Assembly (NCBI GenBank): GCA_014529385.2
Contig: CM043942.1
Location: forward strand, 7,439,001-7,503,000
Length of the DNA: 64,000 nucleotides
Direction: 5' to 3'
Source: Adiantum capillus-veneris
Lineage: Eukaryota; Streptophyta; Polypodiopsida; Polypodiales; Pteridaceae
Part shown: one piece after another, positions 1 through 11,015 of the stretch
How the letters are laid out: each line of letters starts with the position of its first letter
Position numbering within the stretch: position 1 is the first letter of the stretch
Made by a program: the position numbers and the translations under genes
The notes under the pieces: model-generated
The model's database searches: none
What the model was told of the DNA's origin: nothing
What the model saw: only the letters and a program-made list of their open reading frames with translations

Positions 1-1935
1 GTGTATATCCCCGAGTCACGGCTCGTAGTCTTGTGTAGAAAAGGGGAAGAAGCGGTGGAAATACCAAAATGAAAAATATTTGCAGCACTTCGACTGTAGC
101 AATGGTTGTACATCACCTTCACCCAAAAATCGATGCGCTTCGTGTTGCTCGTTAGAGGAGAAGGAAAAAGTGGGTGTGCCTGGTGGGGACCCTCCCTTAA
201 ATTGGTTAAAACCCGAAGGCCCTTGGCCTTGGGGTGCCCATCATGTGAAGAGGGGAAAGATCAATAGTTATTTGCATAGCAATGGTTTCTCCACGACCGC
301 AGCATGCCGTGCATGGATTTTATAGGAGGATTTACCTACCTGCAACCTTGTCGGCTGCCTGCTCTTATCGACTATCATGCGAGAGCATGCGAAGGGTGGC
401 TTTAGGAGACATCAAGCTTCATCTCTCCTTTTGACTGTGGGACCAGCTTCTTATAGTGTGGGGGGTTGCGCCAAATTAGGGCGCCCCAAAAAGCTAATTG
501 TTCTGCAACGATGGCAGCCTGCGCAGCGAAGAAAGAACATGCTGCGCAGCAGTGTAAAATCCCTGATAGCCCACGCTCCAGAGACGTGTTTCACTCCTCC
601 CTTCGTCGCGCTCCCTTGGAGCTTAGCGTATCCAAATTTGGTGCATCTCCCCTTCCATGCCACAAGCAGCCGCTCCCGCGGCCCTTGATCCCGAGATTCC
701 TTGAAGTGGAAGCCATGCTTCCCACGGCAGCTGCGGGTTCTTCTTGCCCATGCAAAGCATGAATCTTGAGGACCATGCCTTCCATGATGTGTGTGTGTGT
801 GTGTGTGTGTGTGTGAGTGTGTGTGTGAGAGAGAGAGAGAGAGAGAATCCGTGAAGGCATGAAGGCATGCAAAGCCATGCCTTGCCATGCAAAAACCATC
901 TCCGTTGCTTCTCCTCCATCACTCCCCTCTCCCCTCAGCTTTGATAACAATGCAAGAGCATAGGGAGATAGACATGCCAATAACGACCCAACCATACCTA
1001 TATATAGGCCCTTGGCCCTTTAGCTCTTAGCTATATATAGCCCCTGTACCGCATGTGTATCCATCAGCCCTTGCAGGGCCGTGCCCTCCTATATTCCTAC
1101 CCTTGGCATGACATTTCATGTGAGCCTACTCAAGCCTTACCGAGAATAGCCACCAGCAAAACAAATAAATGAAGACCCTCCAGAGATCGAGGATCAAGAA
1201 GAGGTGCTTCAACCCTAATTTATCCTTCGACATGAAGACAAGGTGCTAAGGGGGGCTAAGACATGGAAAGATTATCCAATGACGTCTTATTAAATTCAAC
1301 AATTATCCTTTTGAACATGCTAGATGGATGCAAGGAACACAACTTAAGGATAATATGAACCTTGTCGATGCTTATAATGCTACACTAGAGTAAGAAAATG
1401 TAAACGCAGTTTAAATGAACAATGTTTTTGTCTTATAAGACACTCTTTTTTTCTTTTATTATGCACACATTTAACAAGTATGCATGCTTACAATCATGTT
1501 TGTGGCGACGACGTCTCTCAAACACCAAGTAGAATTTGTCACTCTACTTTGGGAATGTGATATGGAATAAAGAGCAGACATGCTTGCGGTCGGTAAGTCT
1601 CTCAAGCACTAAATGGATTAGTCATCCATTTTAGAATGATGTCCTAGGGTAGAAAGATCTCTTACCCACTAGGAAACCATGGACTAATGACTAGGCTTTA
1701 CCTTCTTTACCTCATAGTCGAGAACGACTATGATTTCAAGAGAGAGGTAATGTCATCAAATCTAATATCTACCTATCCCAAATTATTTTCTCATATTGAA
1801 TTGATCATTTAATATGGGGAGATAAATGAGAACAAGAGTTAGTATACAGATATGTGTTGCTAGACCCATTCTCAGCAGGGGACCAAGAGGAGAGATAAGC
1901 TCATCTTGGTAAGGGTCCAAATGGAGAGAGGTCTA
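1..1935. other. No gene recognised; left edge of window
   Basis: I see no conserved coding sequence here. Open stretches around 450-995 on both strands have different amino-acid make-up in every frame and run through a (TG)n(GA)n microsatellite, so they look like chance frames. Two TATATATA-like sequences lie near 1001 and 1030, but no coding frame follows them. Positions 1500-1930 are AT-rich with no recognised domain. Confidence 0.5.
788..846. repeat. Compound (TG)n-(GA)n microsatellite
   Basis: About 38 bp of TG dinucleotides, broken by single AG interruptions, pass directly into about 20 bp of GA dinucleotides. Histidine/threonine- or serine/leucine-rich translations across it are artefacts. 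Confidence 0.95.
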
Positions 1936-2143
1936 CCAAGGAGAAATATTCACCTACTGGAGCTTTAAAAGACTTAGATTAAGCTTCATTCAAGCCTCCA
2001 AAGGTTAGTAGTAAAAGTCCTTAGACCTAGAACCTTTAAGTGATTTTGGCCAACTTTAAGTGGTTGAGGTGCTTCAGCCAAAAAGTCAATGCAACTCCTA
2101 GAAAGGAGGGCGAACCCTACAAGTAGGAGCATGAGAGAGAACG

Positions 2144-2146
<3 letters not shown>

Positions 2147-2176
<30 letters not shown>
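2147..2176. repeat. (CA)n microsatellite
   Basis: An uninterrupted AC dinucleotide run of about 30 bp inside dispersed repeat copy A. The homologous place in copy B (59945 region) carries a shorter TG run, so the tract is ancestral to the repeat. Confidence 0.95.
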
Positions 2177-2178
<2 letters not shown>

Positions 2179-2628
2179 CCCCCCTCCCCAAGAGTCACCC
2201 TTCCACAAGAGGCATAAAGGACACATGTCAGGCCCCTAGCCCTAATTAAGCATGAATGCTATTGGATGGCTTATGGAAAGGTCCAATGAGAATTGACCTT
2301 AATTAATTAAGCCTAAACTTTATGAAAAAGCTTCTAAAAAGGACCATTAAGAATTAGGGCCTACCTTATTCCTATTGGACAGTCTACCAAGGGGTCCAAT
2401 GAGAATTGAGCAGCCCTTGTGCAAGCTTAATTCCTATTGGCCAGTTGAACAAGATAGCCAATAAGAATTTAGCATAAATTAATTTAATAAATCAAGATTT
2501 CTCTAAAAGGGGGAAAGGACACTTGTCTAAAGGCTACACCCCTTGCTTGTCATGACCAAGGACTCGCATCGGCTAGCCCTAGGCTTGGGCCAATGAGCTT
2601 GCAGCTTGTGCATCCTAGCTAGGTCGAC

Positions 2629-2631
<3 letters not shown>

Positions 2632-2693
<62 letters not shown>
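2632..2693. repeat. (CT)n microsatellite
   Basis: About 62 bp of uninterrupted CT dinucleotides inside dispersed repeat copy A. Copy B has no comparable tract at the same place, so this run expanded after the copies separated. Confidence 0.95.
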
Positions 2694-2699
<6 letters not shown>

Positions 2700-3408
2700 C
2701 AAGCCCACACACACATTCTCTCTTGTGTGTTAAGCAAGAAATGATCTCCATCTCCAAGCTTGAGAAGTAGAGAGCCTACACCAACACCTCTTAGTTATGG
2801 AATACAAATCCAAGCAAGAGTCAAGATTCAAAGCATGCTCATCATCTACTCAAATCTCCATTACTGTGCTAAGCTATGCTCTAAGAGTGATGATATGTGA
2901 GGAGAATACTTCTTTCTTGTATATTACATCTTCTTCTTCTTCACTTTCCTCACTCCCTGCTAGCTCTCTTTACCTTTGAAGGTGTTTGAGGTCTTGGGAT
3001 TGAGGCGTCGAGGATAATTTTATGCTATTTCAAGTAATTTTAATTGTTGTTTTGGGCGTAATATTGGTGCATGAATCTTTCCATCTTCATGGCATCGAAA
3101 ATGTCTCAAGGAACACAAAGAATGTATTGTACCAAGTCTCTCTTTATGGGAGAACATATACTACAAAAGCATTTTGGAGGGGGGACCGACTCCAAGTAAA
3201 TCCGGTCCTCAATTTTTGTCAATTTCTCTAATTCTCTCTCCTTTACAAGTATTGTTCATGCCAAGCTAACTAGGTGTCATGTTATATTGCTATCTTTAAT
3301 CAAGTACTCCCTCTCTATCTTCATTAGGAATTTTCTTAATGAAATGCTCATACTGTCATTTTAATTCCACTACAATCAATGTTATTAGCCTAATTTCGTT
3401 ACACGTAG

Positions 3409-4611
3409 GAGTGATTCCAATGTGTAATAGTGCGTGCAAAATCGAGTATCAAGAGGCAATTTCAACATAACTGACATGCGCATCTTGTGCAAATCAAGCA
3501 CTCTTTGTCGTTTCAAGATGAGTTTCACAACTTGCCGTGCTACATCAGTTATTTTGGCAAACCATGTAGTTTCTTCACTACTATACCAGTCTTTTAACAC
3601 CAAGTTCAAAGTGTGTGTATTACAACCATTGGTGTAAATGTGTGGAAAGCACGTTTTGATTATATTACCAGTATTTTTACAGCTCTTTGCATTGTCCATG
3701 ACTACTTTGAACGACATGTTCAACACCGATTTCTTTAATTACATTAATCAAGACCTCGAAAATATATTTGCCACTTTTAATAGCACCATAACTGTCAATA
3801 GCTTCTATGAACGTCTCTCCCCTTGGACAAACCAACATAACATTGATAAGTGGTCTTCTCTGAACATTTGACCAACTGTCACTCACAATTGTGCATCCTG
3901 AAAGCGACATATTCTAAAGAATTATTTTGGAAACACGCTCTTTTACTTCGGCATAGCATTTTTCCAAGAGATCATTCCTTATTGTGTGATACGAAGAGGC
4001 TAAAAATCCTAAACCGTACTCACCAATTTTCTTTGCATGTTTCCAATGATGGCTATCAAGCATGACTAATGCACTCTTAATGAGAAAAATTGCTTTTGCA
4101 AGTGCATTTTTGCCTCTTCTAGCGTCAACGTTTGAAAGCTTTGGTGCAATAATCTTTGTCTCATTTGCTCAAGCCCAACCTCATTACGCTTAGAAGTAAC
4201 ATTGTTTGGTACTATATCTCCTTGCACATGCTGTTGTGTAGTGTTCATTGGTGTCACCACATGATCATTATGATTGGTAGTTGGCTCTTGCTGCTCTTGG
4301 CATGCATCCATAATAGATTCCTCTACCCTCTGTTTCTTGCCATCCTTCTTTGTGATCTCTTCTCTAAAACGCTTTGCAACTATAGGTGCATGAGGATGAT
4401 CGCATTTGCGGCAACTCTTTTTAAAGCTATCCAAAAAATGGTCCCTGATGCGTGGAGTCCCGCTTGTTTTGTTAGTGAAGCAAAATTTACACTATCACTC
4501 TTGATATCGATCACATATGTTGTGAGCAAATTTCCACTCTTTGTCGGGGGCTTTTTTTTCCTTTCCTAAGTTCGTACCACTTGTGTTAGCATTTTGGTCC
4601 ATTGCTTGCAT
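3409..4611 (-). pseudogene. Degenerate hAT-family transposase (BED finger + DUF659)
   Basis: Read on the minus strand, the sequence begins at an ATG near 4611. A tryptophan-containing KEWKF segment is followed, after two adjacent stop codons (near 4505), by a CKFC pair and a later S-C-R-K-C-D-H segment, as expected of a BED-type zinc finger. A polar linker follows (4434-4066). Then comes a clear DUF659 domain: GCTIVSDSWSN near 3895, and after a frameshift near 3715, MDNAKSCKNTGN and the C-N-T-H-T-L-N-L motif near 3610. hAT transposases cut and paste DNA; DUF659 is the N-terminal part of their RNase-H-like core. The C-terminal dimerisation region is missing, because the frame stops where dispersed repeat copy A begins. 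No terminal inverted repeats or 8-bp target duplication were found. It is not functional. Confidence 0.8.
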
Positions 4612-5058
4612 TAATAGCTGAAGGCATAAGAAATATTCAACTATAAAAACAGTTCTCTATTTTTTGATATGTATATTTAAACTAAAAACTTCATTAAGAA
4701 AGCAATTAAATTTACACATTGTCCGATTTGCAATGCACTCTCTATCTAGGTTTATGCATAAAATAAAAATGAATTTTTCAATGCAATTACACACTTGATA
4801 ATTACTTTTACATACTCTGCGATTTCCAGGCAATAAAACTGTTAACCCTCACGGCTCACGGACACCCTATCACCTACGAAGGACGTTGTAACCTACGACG
4901 GACGTTGTATTATTTACTTGGTAGAGTCAGGTACTGTGCTTGTCGGTCCAATAGGAAAAGGGTAAGAGTGATCGCCGATGAGAGGTGCACTCTAACTGGA
5001 ACGTTCAAGGGATTAGTTGCCTAAGCATCGGCGCCCAAGTGTGAATGGGGCGAGCTCA

Positions 5059-5065
5059 TATAAAA
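5059..5065 (+). promoter_or_regulatory. TATA box of G1 LTR
   Basis: TATAAAA lies in the context GAGCTCATATAAAAGTCAAC. The same box is at the same place in every LTR of the family, which supports it as the retrotransposon promoter (U3/R boundary just downstream). Confidence 0.7.
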
Positions 5066-5172
5066 GTCAACAAAACCTAAAATTCACTCATTCTCTCATT
5101 TGTGCAATTGAAGAGTGCTCTTGCTCCATCTCCATCTTCTTCTTCTTCATCTCCTTGTGTGTGTGCGTATGC

Positions 5173-5173
<1 letters not shown>

Positions 5174-5243
<70 letters not shown>
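5174..5243. repeat. (GA)n microsatellite in G1 5' LTR
   Basis: 70 bp of GA dinucleotides in the transcribed part of the LTR. The tract is at the same place in all family LTRs but differs greatly in length, from about 20 to 70 bp. Confidence 0.95.
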
Positions 5244-5245
<2 letters not shown>

Positions 5246-5485
5246 CGATCGAGCATTGCGGCGGTACGACGGCGGCGAGGCGGTTGAGCGCGGCGTAGTG
5301 GCGTCTCCCTCTTCTTCGCGGCGAGGAATCCTCCACGAAGCAAGCGTAGAGCGGTGCGTGACACACCATCGTCATCTTTGAGCTTACTAGTTTAGGCTTG
5401 TTGTGTGCTTGGAGCCATTTGTGGCTCGCACGCGGTGTATCGACAAGTTCCTTGCATTGACACGTGTGACATACGCGCACATTTT

Positions 5486-5502
5486 TGGCGCCGTTGCCGG
5501 GG
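5486..5502 (+). other. G1 primer binding site (tRNA-Asp)
   Basis: TGGCGCCGTTGCCGGGG starts four bases after the LTR end. It is an exact complement of the 3' end of plant tRNA-Asp (CCCCGGCAACGGCGCCA), the tRNA commonly used by Athila-like gypsy elements. Confidence 0.93.
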
Positions 5503-6272
5503 AATGCCATACACTAAGATTGAATGGCACTCTGTGCCTCTTTTGTGGTGCAAATTCAATTGTAGGAAAGGTAAGGAAGGAGGGTGTGTGTGTGTTGAGA
5601 AGAAGGATTTTGTGTTATACTGTGTATTTTTTTTGTTAATGGAGTTTTCAAAGGTACTATGTTTATTCTCTGTGTATTAAGGTTGTTAGTTTTCTTTGTT
5701 AATGGAGTTTTCAAAGGTACTGTCTTTATTCTCTGTGTATTAAGGTTGTTAGTTTTCTGTGTACAGTAAGTAGGAAGTAGTGTGAGAGCTAATAGAGTGT
5801 GTTAGTGTGTAACAGTAGGTGTATTAGTTAGAAGTAGGTAGATAGAGTGTGTGTGCGCTCTCGCGCAGGTCGCGACGACCTTATGCTTTTTTTATTTAAA
5901 AAAATAATTTTTTTAATTAAAAAAATTTAAAGGTAGGACTGGGATCGGGAATATCTCCAGACCCAAGCCCAAGCTCACGCTCAGGCCTAGGCCTCAGTCG
6001 CCTTTTAAAATTACGAATTTGAGCTTCACATGTAGCTAAAAATCGATTTTTTGAGGACCAACGGAACTTCAGATGCCCGAAAATTAAGTTGTATAGCACA
6101 CAGCGACCCTCTAAGTGATACGCTCGTTTTGAGCTATCACACACTTTAATAAAAAAAATCAAACATTAAAAAACATTAAAAACGTAAAAAACACAAGTGA
6201 AAATGGACGCTTAAAAAAGTAAGCGGTTAACCTTCGAGGTTATTCATCGACACTTGTAGGGTGCAACGGCGC

Positions 6273-7885
6273 ATGCATCTGCGCTCTGGTCGTGTGCTAG
6301 AGACGGAGCAACTAGAGAGAATTTCGACTTACGCGAGTTCTCAATATCCACCTACTTTAGGTTCCGGGCCCTCGGCGGGGACCCAAGGTAGTACAAACCA
6401 AGACCCGAACATAGCGGCTAGTGACTCTTCCTCTGACTACGACGTCATGGAGGGTTTCCCAATGCCTAATCCCGATAGCTCAAGCCAAGACATGCATGCC
6501 ATGGATCCACGGTTCGGGCCGAGCGTGCTTAGCCGCTTGAAGGAAACCTTTAGTATTGCCACTCGCTCCGAACATGGAGCTAATGATATAAATGAGGAGG
6601 GTGGGGAAGTAAATTCTCCATTCATGACCAACGTAGAGCCTATGCCCTTAGAGAATGTGCAAGTGAATACTTCATTCATTGCACCTCCTGTCTCTTCAAA
6701 GCTATTCCCCTCCGAGGTCATATTACCTAATGGTAGAAGCCTTGCCGAAGTGCAAGAGGTTGAGCGATATATCCTTGCAGTGAGGGAAAAGGAAGTCGAG
6801 AGCTTATGCAAGGCAGAGAAACGAAGAGAGTTAAAATCGAAAGGGCCTATGTCAATATCTTTGCTAGGAGAGCAATCGAGTGCTCCTGACTTAGCAACCG
6901 CTAAAGGCCAACCCCTAGAAAGCAACATTGCATCTAGCTCAAAGGACACCCCTAGCACCTCAATCGTAGATGGAGTGTTCTTAAATGAGAATTGGGAGTA
7001 CGAACTACAAACAGAAACTCTAACCAACCTATACACAGGTCACACCTATCGCGTGGGTTGGTTAGATGTCCTACAATCCACAATGGGTGCTACTAGTGTG
7101 GAGGATCACCAACAAAGAGTTTGTGAGGTCATCCATAGGGTCATTGAGTTAGAGAGAGAGAACAAGGGGATCAACATGCCTTCAACGGGTCACATGAGAT
7201 TCTTAGATACAGGAAAGGCTAAACAACCGACCTTATCGCAAATGGAGACTCCCTCGATAAGTCCGATGGATCCTCCATATGTTGTTTCGCCAGGGGTCTC
7301 AGTGCAATCTGAGCCCACAAGTGATAGCTTCACCTTTCCAAGTATATCTCATCTTTCCCTTGAGGACACCACGGCTACCATGCCTACCCCAATGATGGAC
7401 ATGCCGAGAAACACACCATGGACCTCATTTGTTAGTAAAGCACCGCTACATGGTAGCTCAATGCCTTCAACAATACCTACAGTGTGTACCAATCGTATAC
7501 ACCCATGGGTCCTCGTACTCATGTAGTCCCTACCCCTCCCATTGTTTCAACTACCTATTCTCCACAACCACAACACCCAAGTTCTTATTTCCATGGGACT
7601 ATACCGGCTAGCAATAGCATGTCACATCCGACGTCTGCTATGCCTAGGGCCACACATATGAACTTTGGACCACCACATGGCACATCATCATACCCAACGT
7701 GGAACCCAAGGGCTGCCTATGCGCCAAGCCCGATGCCAATACCTACTCCACATGTAGTCTCTGGAGCACCTTCACCCACGGTACCTGCTCACTTAGGTGA
7801 CTTGGAAACATTTGCTCAAGCTATTGGTCGATCTATTGCTGAGAATATGCGTAACACGCCTGATAGAGAGCCTAGAAGTAAATAG
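6273..7885 (+). pseudogene. G1 gag, N-terminal region
   Basis: The first ATG in the gag frame is at 6273 and reads MHLRSGRVLE, a basic LRSGR start seen at the same place in G2. The region is polar, Ser/Pro/Thr-rich and without membrane segments, as expected of the leader part of a plant gypsy gag. A conserved stretch of 25-30 residues around 6990-7060 (NENWEYELQTET) is also present in G3. The frame breaks near 7480-7526 by a single-base shift and continues in the next frame to 7885, where a stop follows RSK. G2 and G3 carry the same region with their own lesions, so it belongs to the family. Its function beyond particle assembly is unknown. Confidence 0.8.
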
Positions 7886-8156
7886 CCAAGCTCACACAAA
7901 AATTTAGTGGAGACGGGGATGTGAGAAAGCATATCAAAGTGTTTGAACAAATATGCGATTCTCTAGGAGAACACAATGACTTGGCAACATTTGCTCAAGC
8001 TATTGGTCGATCTATTGCTGAGAATATGCGTAACACGCCTGATAGAGAGCGTAGAAGTAAATAGCCAAGCTCACACAAAAATTTAGTGGAGACGGGGATG
8101 TGAGAAAGCATATCAAAGTGTTTGAACAAATATGCGATTCTCTAGGAGAACACAAT
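7799..8156 (+). repeat. 179-bp tandem duplication inside G1 gag
   Basis: 7799-7977 and 7978-8156 are nearly identical; the visible differences include GAAAC versus GCAAC at the start and CCTAG versus CGTAG. The unit spans the linker and the start of the capsid domain. 179 is not a multiple of three, so the duplication itself breaks the reading frame. G3 has a single copy at the corresponding place. Confidence 0.9.
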
Positions 8157-9210
8157 GACCTACATAAGAGCAATGCTTTAAGTCTAACCTTAAGTGGAAA
8201 GGCTGGGGATTGGTATAGAACCCTAAGGGTGGAAAAAAAAACGATTTACCCTATTCTTAGGAGACTGTTCTTGAAAGAATACTTACGAGAGGGAGTGCTT
8301 TGGGGTGTAGCCTCTCAGCTCCAGAAAGCCCAACGAGAGGAAGGAGAGTCGGTGAGAGACTTTATAAGTCACTTGAAGCATTTGAATTCTCGTTGTAATC
8401 CAAATGAGCGCTTCAACAATAACCAATTGCTTGATAGATTCATTAGGGGGTTACGACATGAGGATATCTACAATGGCTTAGTCATTAGAGGTATCACCAC
8501 TTGGGAAGCAGTCACCACCAATGCGATCCAATTGGAGGATAATTTAATGATTCAAGGAGAAAGAGTGTCTGTTGAGTCTTAATCTATTAGCTCACAAGCA
8601 TCGGGGCATCAGCCAATGACCCTAAAGCCTATTGCTAAGGAGCCAAAGATATCTGAGATGACTTTAGCAGATCTCACCAAGGCTATTCAAGAGAGTCTGA
8701 GAGACAATCGTGCTCCGCAGAACAATCATATGTATCCAAGAAGGGAGCAACAATGGTGCTCAGCATGCTATGGACCGCATAGTACCAGTGAATGCCCTAC
8801 TTTTAGAGTAAAATTCAATGGGAATTGCAATGCCTGTGGGAGGTATGGTCATCAAGCTAAGGATTGCATAGTATTTAAGCACGCGATGGCCTATAGACCA
8901 ACCTTAGCATGGATAGACACACCTCGAGTGCCTGCATTGATGCCGGCCCCACCTCTTGAACAAACATCACAACACATGGTGCCTAGGGCCCAAAATGTTG
9001 TTCAAACAACACCCTTACCACCTCCAATGCTAGGACTGCAACCATCACATCCGAGAATCACTTCTGTGAATCAAGTGGGTTGTGAGTCATCTATTGCTTG
9101 TTTGGAAGGCTGTGAGGAAGATATAGATCCTAATATTGCCTATGGGATGGATGTGCTTGAAGAAAGTCCACAATACTACATGGAGGACTATTGGGGACAA
9201 GTCAAACCTG
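8100..9210 (+). pseudogene. G1 gag capsid domain and first zinc knuckles
   Basis: One frame, interrupted only by a TAA at 8580-8582 (AAA in G4), encodes a retrotrans_gag-type capsid. It contains GDWYRTL, the F-L-K-E-Y-L segment, R-D-F-I-S-H-L-K-H-L-N and FIRGL. Two CCHC knuckles follow: CSACYGPHSTSEC with three residues before the His, and canonical CNACGRYGHQAKDC. Capsid domains build the particle, and knuckles bind element RNA. The frame ends abruptly at 9210, where about 1.5 kb present in G4 (43950-45470: knuckles 3-4, linker and protease) is missing. The junction reads AACCTG/CATGATTGG. Confidence 0.85.
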
Positions 9211-10176
9211 CATGATTGGTCTAAAAACCATGTCTACTTGCAGTTCCAAGATTCTGTCATTCGAGTGGATCTTGTGATGGGTCGATCACATCCTCTAGGA
9301 AATAGGTTTATAATCGATCATAGATCTGACACAACAGTTCACTCGGCCCCATTGCAGTATTGTTACACGTGTAAAGCGGACACTGATGTTGGGGAAGATT
9401 CTCCTTATATGGATGTACTACCTGGGATGACCGAGTCGGACAATGTGGATTGGGTCCACCTAGCAGCAACCATAGACACTTGGGGAAATAGGGGGACGAC
9501 CTGGGTAACACCTGAGGGGGATGAAATGCCACTACTCGTACCCTTAAATATGCTAGAAGTAATGCATATAGCTTCTAACAAGACTCATCCTTATATAACA
9601 AAGAAAACATACAAGTGGGTCCCTAAAGCTTCTTTAGCGACCATGGCTAGTACTAAAAAACAAAAGCCTTGTAAGAAACGTACCACTCGCTCCAAGAAAA
9701 GTAAGAAAATGTTGTGATGGATTCCTAAACGACTATTGGAAGCCCAAGGCTACTATCAAGGAAATGATCAAATTTGGGTGCCAAAACGTAAATTGTATTC
9801 TTACCTGTCACCTGATCCATGTGAGCCCAATCATGTAGCTCCAAAACAAATTGACGATCGCGGAAAGAAAAAAATCACAGGATGCTACACACCCGCTCTA
9901 GAGCTAGTTTGGGTAGCAAAGAAAGAACAATTTGTTCCACCTAGCTCAGGAAGGGGGGAGTCCCATGAAGCTTATAGCTCCTCATGTAATGTATCCATAG
10001 AGGTAAAAGATTCTCCACAACCTCCACCTACAATAGTGGACCTCCATGAAGCTACAAAAGAATCCACACCTCCCAGTGTTCAAGAATCACCTCATGAACC
10101 ACTTCAAGTTCGATCCTGGGAGAGTACCTTACCACCCTTGCAACTTGACGAGGCACCTAAGGTAATAGAAAATTAA
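9211..10176 (+). pseudogene. G1 post-protease region with WVPK motifs
   Basis: Sequence resumes immediately after the protease core (DWSKNHVYLQF) and matches G2 and G4. It encodes a hydrophilic C-terminal region with repeated W-[VI]-P-K motifs: KWVPKAS near 9617, WIPKRLL near 9718, IWVPKRK near 9774, and a fourth changed to WVAKK near 9910. Lys/Arg-rich clusters lie between them. A TGA at 9715-9717 replaces an Arg codon present in G2 (CGA) and G4 (CGT). The frame ends in a TAA at 10174. No known enzyme domain is visible. It could be a nucleic-acid or Gag-interaction tail of the polyprotein, but that is speculation. Confidence 0.75.
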
Positions 10177-11015
10177 TGGCAAAAATCCTCACCTATTACG
10201 AACTGGAACAATTGGTATCAAAGGGTGACAAGCTCATTTCAAATGGTATGATATACCCAAGGAAGGGGGGAGTGTTTGCTGACAGTCATCATTTACTTAC
10301 TCCCCTGTCAACCTTCCTCCCTGACCTCTCAATCTCCCAATCTTAGGGAATGTACATTTAAAGACTTATACTCACAAAAAACAAAAATAATAAAGAGCAA
10401 GAGTAATTAGCAAACGAGTATGCACAATAAAAGTCAAAACATTGACCCAGACCTACACATTCACATCCAGTACACTGAAACAGAAACCTATGTCATCAAA
10501 CACCTTTGATCCTCATCACTGGAGTGATAGAGGGTAGGTAGAATTGGTACGATAAGAGTGTTTCTGTTTTAAAGTTGAGTGATTAGCAAAGTTCTTTTTT
10601 CCCACTGATGTGCCTCCTAGAGGTATTCTTGTGTTTCATAGTGTGTATAGGAAGATGTTGCTGTTGTTAGGATTTGGACCTTCATGGAATCTTTCTCTCG
10701 TTCACACTTCAAATCAAGCGCGATCATCAACACAAACAAGTGTTTCTTGTCCATTAACATGGCCCCTTATCTTTTTTGCATCCATGTTTGTTTGCTTTGA
10801 TTGTGATTGGTAGCATAATATTCAACGCATTTGCTTAGTACCAAACATTAAATTCAATGAAATTTTTTGTCATAATCACTTGTATAGATTTAAAAACCAA
10901 GCAGTCCGACTAAGCTAGTTTGACCAAGTTAGGTGTTACAGATCTTCTCTTAATACCATGGGGAATGCCTTCTTAATTATCAATGGTTACTTAGGTTCTT
11001 AATCCGATTTAGGTA
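10177..11015 (+). other. G1 3' non-coding region, left part
   Basis: No sustained frame is present. The sequence is shared with G2 (17125-15358 reversed), G3 (41130-39382 reversed) and G4 (46508-48126). It starts with a purine-rich AAGGAAGGGGGGAGTG tract at 10258, which resembles an extra internal polypurine tract. A ~65-codon frame at 10610-10813 is kept in part in G2-G4 but is frameshifted between copies. G2 is inserted at 11015. Confidence 0.7.

Larger units (their letters stand above)
1936..3403 (+). repeat. Dispersed repeat, copy A (possible decayed LTR)
   Basis: This stretch matches, by eye and with many substitutions, the reverse complement of 58725-60150. Shared landmarks in order are a GAGAGAGAA-(CA)n block (2130-2176), several CCTATTGGAC / GTCCAATGAGAATT modules (2260-2470), GCCTACACCAACA near 2774, GCATGCTCATC near 2833, GTGTGAGGAGA-like sequence near 2897, and a GGAGG...GACCG block near 3175. 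Both copies end in GTTACA. The TG/CA-like terminus and length suggest a solo LTR or long terminal repeat, but no internal region, primer site or target duplication was found. It holds no convincing gene. Confidence 0.6.
4840..5481 (+). repeat. G1 5' LTR
   Basis: 642 bp, TG...CA ends. It carries a TATA box at 5059 and a 70 bp (GA)n run downstream of it. Its partner at 23583-24188 is 606 bp, and most of the length difference lies in the GA run. Apparent Arg-Glu or Leu-Ser open frames across the microsatellite are not genes. Confidence 0.93.

Noticed and set aside
1001-1050. TATATATA doublet as a gene promoter
   Set aside because: No coding frame, conserved or otherwise, follows within a reasonable distance on either strand.
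5077-5510. Open frames of up to 140 codons across LTR microsatellites, rich in Arg-Glu or Leu-Ser
   Set aside because: Any (GA)n or (CT)n run is open in several frames. The same frames recur at 14835-15187, 22196-22481, 23760-24187, 38738-39155, 42044-42352, 48387-48635 and 52125-52570, always on the LTR tract and on both strands.
10610-10813. 67-codon frame in the gypsy 3' region as an env-like gene
   Set aside because: The homologous frames in G2 (16630-16424), G3 (40646-40413) and G4 (46864-47092) are shifted or start differently, and there is no clear signal peptide plus transmembrane pair.
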